A stretch of DNA of 20,928 nucleotides from Candidatus Hodarchaeota archaeon (GTDB taxonomy: Archaea > Asgardarchaeota > Heimdallarchaeia > Hodarchaeales > YT1-039): assembly GCA_016840025.1 (NCBI GenBank), contig JAEOTF010000307.1, positions 1 to 20,928 of the forward strand, in the 5' to 3' direction. The notes under the pieces were generated by a model. It was not told the origin of the DNA. It saw nothing but the letters and a program-made list of their open reading frames with translations, and made no database searches. Every line of letters begins with the position of its first letter. Within the stretch, counting starts at the first letter, position 1. The position numbers and the translations under genes are program-made. Below, one piece after another: positions 13,133 through 20,204 of this stretch.

Positions 13133-13164
13133 ACCACTCTCTATATTGGTAAAAGTGAAATAAC

Positions 13165-13299
13165 ATGGTAAAATCAAAAGAGCAGCAAGATTATAAAATC
13201 CTCTGTGCTAAATGTGGTCACGAAACCGCTACAACAAAATGCAATTTATGCGGAACTACTATATACCACAATTTAACCGCAATCGAGATGGGACCTTAG
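13165..13299 (+). CDS. Small zinc-ribbon protein (44 aa)
   Basis: A 44-aa ORF starting at ATG 13165 and ending at TAG 13297-13299. It has the layout of a minimal zinc ribbon: C14-A-K-C17 and C26-N-L-C29, each in a turn with a following Gly (C-A-K-C-G-H and C-N-L-C-G-T). AAAGTGA stands about 7 bases before the ATG as a ribosome-binding site. Proteins of this size and type are often nucleic-acid or protein adaptors; no specific role can be given. The four correctly spaced cysteines plus the ribosome-binding site make it a better candidate than other short ORFs in the gap. Confidence 0.65.
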   Translation: MVKSKEQQDYKILCAKCGHETATTKCNLCGTTIYHNLTAIEMGP

Positions 13300-13595
13300 T
13301 TTTTTGAAAGCTAGAACTCAGTTTATTTAGACGTTTAGCTAAAATTCAATAAAAAACTACAAATTTTTTACTTGTTGGGCACCAAAATAGAATTCGAATG
13401 GAAGCCATCTTTATAAAGAAAAAAGAATAACTAATAACTGGGTATGTGACAGATTAGCAAAATAAAAGTGACATATTCAATATAGAAGATCTAAATGGTA
13501 TCTATTTCACTTTCACTTACCTCTTCTAAAGATTTTTAAGTATTTATTCAGATATTATTGTATGATTTCGGTGGATGTTATGGAGATGAAAGTAA
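13300..13595. other. Intergenic region before the HTH-nuclease gene
   Basis: About 295 AT-rich bases with no supported gene. TATA-like stretches occur at CTTTATAAAG (about 13410) and TTTTTAAGTATTT (about 13532), the latter better placed for the TTG at 13596. No strong hairpin or RNA gene was recognised. Confidence 0.35.
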
Positions 13596-14992
13596 TTGGC
13601 ATCAAAGGAAAATAATAGAAATAAAAGCTTACGTCCTCCGAATAAAACACTTGTTGAACTTTACCACGAAAAGAAATTATTAATCAAAGAAATTGCAGAA
13701 GAATTTGGCGTTAGCAGAGCTACTGTATTTAATTGGTTTAAATACTACAAAATTCCATCTCGTCGTACGTCTCGTCCCTCAAAAAACGTTCTTATAAAAC
13801 TTTATGAAAATCAAGGAATGAGCTTACAACAGATAGCAGATAAATACGGTGTTCATATTACTACGGTATATCGGTGGTTTAGATACAATAAGATGCAGTT
13901 ACGCCAAACCTTTATTCGTCCTCCAAGAGCGGCATTTCTGGAGCTTTATAATAAACAAGAAAGGACACTGCAGCAGATTGCAGATAAATACGGCGTTGCT
14001 TTAAGTACAATATACAGTTGGTTTAGTTTCTATAGAATTCAATTACCTCATCCAACTGATCGTCCTCCGAAAATGGAACTTGTAGAGCACTATCATAAAC
14101 AAGAAAGGACATTAAAACAGATTGGAGATTACTACAATGTCTGTCGCACTACAGTCTCCAAATGGTTCAAGCATTATGAAATACCGTTACGAAAACAATA
14201 TCTTCCTCGACCTTCGAGAGCGGTACTTGTGGAGCTCTATCATAAACAAGAAAAGACGCTGCAGCAGATTGCAGATAAATACAGTGTATCATTAACGACT
14301 GTATTCAGATGGTTTAACTACTATAAAATTAAAACACGAAAAAGGCAACTCATTCGACCTTCTAAAACCTTGCTTATGGAGCTTTACTATAAAAAAGGCA
14401 TTTCATCTCTAAAAATTGCAGAAAGATTTAATGTGAGCCAAGCTGCGGTTCATGCTTGGTTTAAACATTATGGAATCAAAGCACGACCACCTTGCATTGA
14501 AACGCCGTGGAATGAGTGGGAAGACATTTGTTATTCAATTGCGAATTATCTCCTTTCTGACAAATACTGGGTACCAAAACACGTATCGATACACCACAAT
14601 CATCAGAATTTCACTATGTTCAGCCCGATCTTGTTATTCTTGTTGAAAATAAGGTCGTAGATGTCATAGACTTTAAGTGATCTGAGTCTGCGCTTGATTA
14701 CAAAGATTATAAAATCCACCCATCTATAAGCTCAAATAAAAGAGCATTTTTTTGGCTCTTACACGGGGAGTCACGAGTTGAAGCATACTTCGATGCAAAT
14801 AAAATGAAAACGATTTCCCTTAGTGACTACAATGATGAAATTCACAAAAACAACAATTTCACTAAAGTTCTTATTTACATCAATTCTAATGACCTTATTC
14901 AAATGCTAAATAATCAAATCACAAGCAATAATAAAATAGCAATTGAGAAAATCATTCAAAAAATCCATTTTTTACACGCTCTACGCGCCTAG
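13596..14992 (+). pseudogene. Broken gene: six HTH repeats plus PD-(D/E)xK-like nuclease domain
   Basis: Residues about 13-300 hold six tandem units of 47-49 aa, each with the pattern R-P-x4-L-x-E-L-Y-x-K-Q-x4-L-Q-Q-I-A-D-K-Y-x-V, then T-T-V-x-R-W-F-x-Y-Y. Each is a resolvase/homeodomain-like helix-turn-helix. The intact frame ends at 14660, but the sequence continues in another frame from about 14575-14602 with Q-P-D-L-V-I-L-V-E-N-K-V-V-D-V-I-D-F-K (Pro-Asp at 14624-14629, Asp-x-Lys at 14669-14677), a PD-(D/E)xK nuclease core. An in-frame TGA at 14678-14680 follows, then about 100 sensible codons to 14992. One frameshift and one stop suggest recent inactivation, unless the sequence is wrong. 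The start is a TTG at 13596 after GGAGATG. It is convergent with the D12 methyltransferase, 32 bp apart, so the pair may be a decayed restriction-modification-like unit. Confidence 0.72.
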
Positions 14993-15024
14993 CACTTTAA
15001 TACAAAGCATTAAGTTTAAATTCT

Positions 15025-16140
15025 TCATTTTGTAGCGATTATTAGTATTTCATTAATTTTTCTGCCCTTAGATGTAAGTACATATTTATAATCTATTTTT
15101 TTAATTACAATTTCATTCATATAGGATAATACAGTGTCTTTTATAGATTCTAATGATGGTATACCTGGACTTCTGTAAGAAATGGCAATATTCGAGTCTT
15201 GAAATTTGCTTATTGACTTTTCAAAAGCTTTAAGAATCTGATTTGGGGCAGTCCAAGGATTTTTTTCTAATATTAATCGTCTATGTTTTGATTTATAATC
15301 TATCTTATTTTTCCAATCTTCATAACAACAAATTCCTTCTAGGAAATGGTAGAAATCTCGATAGTCCACACCTACTCCTTTTTGAGAGATATATGGAGGG
15401 TCAAGATACACAAGATCATATCCTTCATCAGGTATTTCAAGCTCAAAAACTGAATGATTTAATGCCACATTTTTTTGTCCATTATCAAAAACACTTTTAT
15501 TGGCTTCTTTCAGGGCTCTTATAAATAATTCATTAAAAGGAGCATCCCAAGTTTTTTTATTGCCAAAACTCCGCTTAACGCTCTTAAAACGAATATATAG
15601 ATTCTTTCTATGAAAGAGATTAAATGGTCTTTTTTGAATACAAGCTTGAAATAAAGCAAAAAAAGCCAAGGCTTTCTTAAATTCATTTTCTAATTTTATA
15701 ATGTTCTGTACGGCGATATCAAGAGTTTTATTCTCTGTATTAGTATAATAAATATCCTGGAAGGTGTCCTGAATTATGGTTTGATATGCAGCATTATTGT
15801 TTGGTTCAAATACTTTAGTAGCAGTGCTTAAGTCAAGTACTATTGAGCTATTCTCAATTAATGCTTTACCAATATACCAATTAAACCTCAAATAATCATT
15901 ATAGGTTACTTTTTTACCCATTCTTTTAAACATGTGACTAACAGCAGCAGATCCACCAAAGGCATCTAATACTGTATTGAATTTTATTTGACTGAAAACT
16001 GGAAAGAACCAGTGAATTAATTTCAGTTTACTACCTTGGTACCTCGTTTGTGGAAAAGGTACGTCTCTAAACCTTTTTTGAGTTAAATATTCATTGTTTG
16101 AGCTTTTATAATATTGAAACAAAGATTTTTGGTACTTCAT
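15025..16140 (-). CDS. D12-class N6-adenine DNA methyltransferase
   Basis: A 371-aa DNA adenine methyltransferase of the D12 (Dam/DpnM-like) class. The N-terminal R-Y-Q-G-S-K (33-38) and V-L-D-A-F-G-G-S (57-64) form the AdoMet-binding site; V-Y-L-D-P-P-Y (244-250) is the catalytic motif for amino methylation. The rest is the family's variable target-recognition region, with no sign of truncation. The recognition sequence cannot be read from the protein. The gene ends 32 bp from the end of the degraded HTH-nuclease gene on the other strand, which could be its former restriction partner. With the nuclease broken it would now act as an orphan methylase. A TATA-like CTATATAAAG lies upstream at 16207-16216. 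Confidence 0.9.
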   Translation of the reverse strand: MKYQKSLFQYYKSSNNEYLTQKRFRDVPFPQTRYQGSKLKLIHWFFPVFSQIKFNTVLDAFGGSAAVSHMFKRMGKKVTYNDYLRFNWYIGKALIENSSIVLDLSTATKVFEPNNNAAYQTIIQDTFQDIYYTNTENKTLDIAVQNIIKLENEFKKALAFFALFQACIQKRPFNLFHRKNLYIRFKSVKRSFGNKKTWDAPFNELFIRALKEANKSVFDNGQKNVALNHSVFELEIPDEGYDLVYLDPPYISQKGVGVDYRDFYHFLEGICCYEDWKNKIDYKSKHRRLILEKNPWTAPNQILKAFEKSISKFQDSNIAISYRSPGIPSLESIKDTVLSYMNEIVIKKIDYKYVLTSKGRKINEILIIATK

Positions 16141-16221
16141 TTTAGTGAATCTCTAAGAAGTATTATTTTATTATTAAATAAAGCGATTATAACAAAGTGT
16201 TGGTAGCTTTATATAGACAAA

Positions 16222-16290
16222 GACATCAGTAAAATCTGAGCCCAACAACAGAAGGTAGAGGAGATTCTTTTGGTAGGAAAGGACTAAATC
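16222..16290. repeat. Copy 1 of a diverged direct repeat of about 69 bp
   Basis: This matches 17509-17576 over the whole length, with a core of GAAGGTAGA, GAGA, CTTTTG, TAGGAA, GGA. In both places the stop codon of a leftward gene lies at the same position within the repeat (16284-16286 here). The repeat therefore covers the 3' ends of the beta-helix and HAD-like genes. Confidence 0.6.
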
Positions 16291-17177
16291 TTTCTGATAC
16301 GAGTGGATTGTGATTTTAGGAGTCTAATAATCCCTAAGAGAATAAGGATTACGATGAGTTCGAACACCGCTAATCCGTACACGTTATCTTGGGAAGTATC
16401 GGTCAATGGGAGCCCGTTGAATCTTTTCCCGTTTAAATAGTTATCATGAATGTAGAGCTTGTCTTCACCGAGAATTTCCGACATTTTGAATGGAGAAACA
16501 AGAAACAACTGATCGACATCTGATTGCTTAAAATCATTATTTTTAATCTCAATATTTTTCAGAGAAAGCGTTTCCTTAAACCAAAGATAAACAGAGAACC
16601 CCCTGTCTGCTCCGACTATGGTGTTGTTATTGAACAGCACATCCTCAGCTCCATCAAATATTTCGAGAAGGAAGCCAAGATTCCAAGTAAAATTGTTATT
16701 GCTGATCCAGCATTGATTTACTTCCATGAGAGAAATGCAACTAGACCGAGAATGGTCGAACAAGTTGTTTTGGAGTGTTATGTTGGTGCATTGTCGAGCG
16801 CCTAAACCTGTAAGACAACCGCTTATCGTATTGTTGTCGAACAGCAGGTTCGTAGAGTTTCCCACACTAAAACCGTAATTAAGGGCCCCGAGACGGTTAT
16901 CACGCACTTCAACATTCGAACTATGATCAATCTCAACTCCTCCAAACTTCGAATAGCCAGAGAATCTGTTAGAAAAAATTGTAATATCTTTAGAATCATT
17001 GATCTGCAAGCGTTCCGAGTAATTTGGAATGGTAGCATTGATTGAAAAGACGCATTTGTCTACTCGAATGTTACTCGACCCTCTGATACGAACCAAGTGA
17101 ACGGTGGTGATGTTTCGTAAGATAACGTTGGAACAATTCTGAATAGTGAGGTTCTGTGTCACCACTAGATTCTCCAA
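16284..17177 (-). CDS. Right-handed beta-helix (NosD-like) protein with C-terminal membrane anchor, main part
   Basis: About 297 aa of repeated short strands with Asn at turns, such as N-L-L-F-D-N-N-T-I-S-G, N-I-T-L-Q-N-N-L-F-D-H and D-V-L-F-N-N-N-T-I-V-G, the pattern of parallel beta-helix (NosD/pectate-lyase-like) proteins. A transmembrane helix (V-Y-G-L-A-V-F-E-L-I-V-I-L-I-L-L-G-I-I) and a basic tail close the protein, so it is probably exposed on the cell surface. The TTG at 17177 is not a convincing start: the frame is open upstream to 17273 and continues a signal-peptide ORF (17249-17401) that is in another frame. The whole gene is thus most likely about 1.1 kb with a single-base frameshift. 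The ligand or substrate is unknown. Confidence 0.75.
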   Translation of the reverse strand: MENLVVTQNLTIQNCSNVILRNITTVHLVRIRGSSNIRVDKCVFSINATIPNYSERLQINDSKDITIFSNRFSGYSKFGGVEIDHSSNVEVRDNRLGALNYGFSVGNSTNLLFDNNTISGCLTGLGARQCTNITLQNNLFDHSRSSCISLMEVNQCWISNNNFTWNLGFLLEIFDGAEDVLFNNNTIVGADRGFSVYLWFKETLSLKNIEIKNNDFKQSDVDQLFLVSPFKMSEILGEDKLYIHDNYLNGKRFNGLPLTDTSQDNVYGLAVFELIVILILLGIIRLLKSQSTRIRKI

Positions 17178-17248
17178 GAGAAGACCCGAGAGGTTTTCAT
17201 AAGTAGAATCCTGAGTAAAAACTTTTGATTGTGATTTTTCTGCCTTTT

Positions 17249-17401
17249 TTATAGTATAAGGAAGGTTCGAAAATCAGTTAAGCCCATTTCGTTCGAGAAA
17301 CTTGCTTTAGAGACTGGAGCTGTCCCATCTCCAAGAATTAACATAATAAATACGCAAAAAACACAAAGGTTTGCTATGGAATATATTTTGCTTTTATGCA
17401 A
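17249..17401 (-). pseudogene. Signal-peptide N-terminus of the beta-helix gene, frameshifted
   Basis: The TTG at 17401 is preceded by a perfect GGAGGT five bases upstream, which decides the start over the GTG at 17452. The product begins with a signal peptide: a basic N-terminus (H-K-S-K-I-Y), a hydrophobic core (N-L-C-V-F-C-V-F-I-M-L-I-L) and a likely cleavage region near V-S-K-A. The frame stops at 17249, while the beta-helix frame is open from 17273. Adding one base to the four-base A/T run at 17270-17273 would join them as ...T-D-F-S-N-L-P-Y-T-I-K-K. This is either real inactivation or a homopolymer error. Confidence 0.65.
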
Positions 17402-17508
17402 AAAACTACCTCCATTCTGGTTTATCTTGATACTTACATTATTCTGCAACACTATATATTAAGTTTATCATTTAGGAACTTTGATGTTGGGAACTCTACA
17501 TTCTCATA

Positions 17509-17576
17509 GATAGCAGTGTGCCCTGAGTCTAAAAAAGAAGGTAGAAGAGAGGCTTTTGATAGGAAGGGATTAGATC
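17509..17576. repeat. Copy 2 of a diverged direct repeat of about 69 bp
   Basis: Partner of 16222-16290. It includes the stop codon of the HAD-like gene (17570-17572) at the position where copy 1 has the beta-helix stop. Similarity is roughly 70% by eye. Confidence 0.6.
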
Positions 17577-17947
17577 AATTCATTTAAGGTATCAGGGAGG
17601 TGGTTAATTCCGCCAAACTCTTTTATCTCAATCAATCTTATTTTGATCTGTAATTCGTGGGCGATGTGGTAATAAATCATTTTGTCCTTTCCCCCTATAC
17701 TTTCACAATTATCCTCAATTAAAATATCTGGCATTTCTCTCTCAACAATATCCTTATAGCCCTCTCCCGATTTTCGAAAAAACAAGGCGCCGCCGGGATA
17801 GCCATATTGTTTAAGAACTATTTGTATTGCATTAATCTCTGATTGTGTTGCCCTTGAAGTTAGATAAAGGGTTGTGGCGCCCTGTTCCGCCCATAAACGG
17901 ATTTTCTTGGGTGAGTTGCCAATTGGTACATAATTCTTCCAATCAGG
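17570..17947 (-). pseudogene. HAD-like protein, C-terminal part, separated by tnpB insertion
   Basis: Open frame from 17947 to the stop at 17570, without its own start. It reads D-W-K-N-Y-V-P-I-G-N-S-P-K-K-I at the upstream end, then L-W-A-E-Q-G-A-T-T-L-Y-L-T-S-R, then M-P-D-I-L-I-E-D-N-C-E-S-I-G-G and I-K-E-F-G-G-I-N-H-L-P-D. This is the layout of a HAD-like family of uncharacterised proteins, with the motif-II-like Y-L-T-S-R and the acidic motif E-D-N-C-E-S-I-G-G. Its N-terminal part lies at 19889-20035, beyond the tnpB element; deleting 17942-19906 joins the two in frame. Confidence 0.78.
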
Positions 17948-17991
17948 TTATCGAAACATCATCGAATATAAACAAATGTAAACAAAAATTA

Positions 17992-19617
17992 TCAACTTCT
18001 GTCACTTCTGCTATTCTCTGTTTCTTTTTTGTTAGGTGTCATTCGATTACCCCGTTGCCAATCTAATCTCCACCTGACAGGATGTAACCACACATCCTCT
18101 ATCCCGTTGGTACAATCATCGAAATGAAACGCCTTCGGGATTACGTGAACGATTATGTTGTATCCACCATTGACATCACTATTTACCAATGTGCCATTAA
18201 AAGATCTAAATAGTCCTCTATGGATTCGTTTGCCTTTGTATATATGGTGTTTCTTAACTGGCTCTTGATCTAAGAAACTACATTTGCTGGTGTAGTCTTC
18301 GCGGGTAAAAACCACTCTGATTCCTGCATCTTCGGCTTTATACTCTAGCATTTGTAGAAACCGGTAGAAGGGAATAGACACAAATTGTTGATTGGTCTTT
18401 TTACCGAGGTTGATCTTCTGCTTCCAGCCTTTGTTCCTGCCAATAATGATCATGTCTATTTTGTTTTCAATACACCAGTCAATATACATTCGGCTGATCT
18501 TGTGGAAAAGATCATAGAGTTTGCGATCTCTAATATCAATTAATTTCTTTTTCTTTTTACCAGTCTTGATATTTTGCTTGTCATACATGCTTTGAATTCG
18601 TGCGAGTTCTTTGTTGAAGTATTGGTTAATAGATTTGACAATACCGCCTTTGACAATAATTGGTCGTTCGCCAATATTGTTCACATTAGTTATCAGATTG
18701 TCTAATCCGACATCCGTGCCAACAATCCTTTTAGGGTCGGTATTAGGAATAATCGGTATCTGTTTAGCATAAAGGACTTCTAAAATATACCCTGTGCCTT
18801 TTGGCACAATTCGTGCCCCTAGAAATTGAGTATGAAAAGATAACCGGGTTTTGACTTCCAGACCTAGGGCTTCGGGGAGTTTAAAGACTCCGTTTTTATA
18901 TCTCACTTGTTGGTTGGTAAAGATTAGAAGCGTTTGTCCGTTCTTAGCTTTGTACCTCGGTAGACGGGGTTCTCCGGTGTATTTTTGCGGACTCCCCTGC
19001 CAATCCTTGTGCGCTTTAAAATAGGAATCCCATACTGAATCTACGTGACGAAGTAGCTGTTGTGAGGACTGGATTGGCAGATTACGATAGTTAGGAGAGT
19101 TTTTCAGTAACCTATTTAGCTCATCGTATCGTAGCCATTGTTTTGTCTTGAAATATTCCTGGCGAATGATATAGGTCGCTTCATTATACAAATTTTTGGC
19201 TAGATAACAGAGATGACCTAATGTCTTGTTCGGTGCGATCCATAGCCGTTCTGCTCTTGTAACAAGTTGATAGGGGGCTTTCTCAATCATAATTCCTTGA
19301 TTTTCACTTGTATTGAATAGAATTATTCTTCCTGACAGTTGCAGTTGTTCTCGTAGTTCTTTCGGAATAGTAAAGCGATAGGTCTTCGAGAGTTTGATAG
19401 CTTTGGTCTTACCAGTCTTAGGAGGGGTGAGATGTAAGTGGAGTTGTTGTTTGTCTTTGTTCAAAGAAAGAAATACTTGCATGCTCTTTTGAATCGCATT
19501 TTCTTCTCGTATTTGTTTGGGAATCGTTGTTTGTCCTTTGTTATTGACTTTGGCAAAGACTTCTAAAGTTTCAGATGTTACACCCTGAATTTGTTGAGAA
19601 GTATTGCACAAAGCCAT
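17992..19617 (-). CDS. tnpB: TnpB-family protein with two N-terminal AbrB/SpoVT domains
   Basis: A 541-aa protein. Residues about 18-63 and 72-113 are two swapped-hairpin AbrB/SpoVT-like domains: V-N-N-K-G-Q-T-T-I-P-K-Q-I-R-E and L-S-K-T-Y-R-F-T-I-P-K-E-L-R-E. Residues about 120-520 are a TnpB of the IS1341 type: L-W-I-A-P-N then K-N-L-Y-N-E-A, RuvC-I G-T-D-V-G-L-D-N (Asp302), I-I-I-G-R-N-K-G-W-K-Q, E-D-Y-T-S-K-C-S-F-L-D (Glu439 or the adjacent acidic residue) and N-S-D-V-N-G-G-Y-N-I (Asp481). RuvC-II lacks Glu at its classical place, as in subfamilies with a rearranged active site, and the zinc ribbon has only one cysteine. The AbrB part could bind DNA, perhaps the element's own promoter. 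The stop lies 50 bp from the right end. Confidence 0.88.
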   Translation of the reverse strand: MALCNTSQQIQGVTSETLEVFAKVNNKGQTTIPKQIREENAIQKSMQVFLSLNKDKQQLHLHLTPPKTGKTKAIKLSKTYRFTIPKELREQLQLSGRIILFNTSENQGIMIEKAPYQLVTRAERLWIAPNKTLGHLCYLAKNLYNEATYIIRQEYFKTKQWLRYDELNRLLKNSPNYRNLPIQSSQQLLRHVDSVWDSYFKAHKDWQGSPQKYTGEPRLPRYKAKNGQTLLIFTNQQVRYKNGVFKLPEALGLEVKTRLSFHTQFLGARIVPKGTGYILEVLYAKQIPIIPNTDPKRIVGTDVGLDNLITNVNNIGERPIIVKGGIVKSINQYFNKELARIQSMYDKQNIKTGKKKKKLIDIRDRKLYDLFHKISRMYIDWCIENKIDMIIIGRNKGWKQKINLGKKTNQQFVSIPFYRFLQMLEYKAEDAGIRVVFTREDYTSKCSFLDQEPVKKHHIYKGKRIHRGLFRSFNGTLVNSDVNGGYNIIVHVIPKAFHFDDCTNGIEDVWLHPVRWRLDWQRGNRMTPNKKETENSRSDRS

Positions 19618-19746
19618 AGAAGTCCCACTATATAATGTCTATGAATTTGGTTTAAAAAGCTCTGATGGAGAGAGAGTATTCTAACTGAAATGTAGGTCTT
19701 TTAAGCTATTGGTATCCTTATTGCGTCTCTGCTCCTTTTTGTCGGC

Positions 19747-19869
19747 ATGATTTTGATTGAGAATGTTTTTTCTGCCACAGATCTTCATGACATCCGTAAA
19801 CGAGTCCAAACACTCCTTGAATCCGTAAACGATTTCTCTAAAAGCCTAGGTTACAAAAGTTATCAGTAA
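19747..19869 (+). CDS. Possible small membrane protein inside the element
   Basis: A 40-codon ORF from ATG 19747 to TAA 19867-19869. The frame is open from 19705, so up to 54 residues could be read with a non-ATG start, adding a hydrophobic stretch (I-G-I-L-I-A-S-L-L-L-F-V-G). After it comes an amphipathic helix (D-L-H-D-I-R-K-R-V-Q-T-L-L-E-S-V). One membrane helix followed by a charged helix is plausible for a real small protein, but there is no clear ribosome-binding site, and it may be a gene remnant. It lies within the element, opposite to tnpB. Confidence 0.3.
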   Translation: MILIENVFSATDLHDIRKRVQTLLESVNDFSKSLGYKSYQ

Positions 19870-19888
19870 TTGTCGATAATTGTTGATA

Positions 19889-20035
19889 TTAATGATAAAA
19901 AGTTATATCATACAATGCTAAATTCTTTCTGTCTAGGCTTTGTTTTACAATCTCTTCTCGCGAAAGTCCTTTAGCAGTTCCATGCATTAAAATTGTTCCT
20001 TCTGTAAAAATTAATATTTTCATTAGACTCCACAT
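19889..20035 (-). pseudogene. HAD-like protein, N-terminal part, cut by tnpB insertion
   Basis: Starts at ATG 20035 (or the internal ATG 20023, M-K-I-L-I-F-T-E-G-T) and runs into the element, where it stops at 19889 after five element-derived codons. The sequence I-L-I-F-T-E-G-T-I-L-M-H and S-R-E-E-I-V-K-Q is the N-terminus expected for the same HAD-like family as 17570-17947; the motif-I region reads F-T-E-G-T, so the usual catalytic Asp is absent. A TATA-like ATTATAGCAT at about 20061-20070 would give a nearly leaderless message from 20035. It is divergent from pyruvate kinase. Confidence 0.72.
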
Positions 20036-20204
20036 TCTACGATATGATGTTGCAACAGATATGCTATAATCTACTAACCAGAGGGTTATTTTCTCTTAAT
20101 ATCTAATTATTAATTCTTTAGTCTATTTTTTTAATATTCTTAGATAGAATGACATCCTACGATACGTTTTTTTAGAACCCTTTTTTAGGGAATAAGGATG
20201 GAGA

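Larger units (their letters stand above)
17942..19906 (-). mobile_element. IS1341/IS605-type element carrying an AbrB-TnpB fusion
   Basis: The element is defined by the gene it interrupts: the codon for Asp at 19907-19909 joins directly to the Trp codon at 17939-17941 when 1965 bp are removed, restoring a continuous protein. Both junctions show GAT (TATGAT before the left end, CCTGAT at the right end), so the exact boundary can slide by three bases. There are no long terminal inverted repeats and no obvious target duplication beyond this, as expected for IS200/IS605. It has no tnpA, so movement would need a transposase in trans. Its content is the tnpB fusion and a short ORF on the opposite strand. 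Confidence 0.8.

Noticed and set aside
14678..14680. TGA read as selenocysteine in the HTH-nuclease gene
   Set aside because: A separate frameshift lies just upstream, so decay explains both; no SECIS-like hairpin was recognised nearby.
16524..16805. Plus-strand ORF of 93 aa
   Set aside because: Antisense to the beta-helix repeats, whose regular Asn codons keep the opposite strand open.
17249..17452. Independent 67-aa small membrane protein starting at GTG 17452
   Set aside because: The strong GGAGGT/TTG at 17401 and the overlap with the open beta-helix frame make it the N-terminus of that gene.
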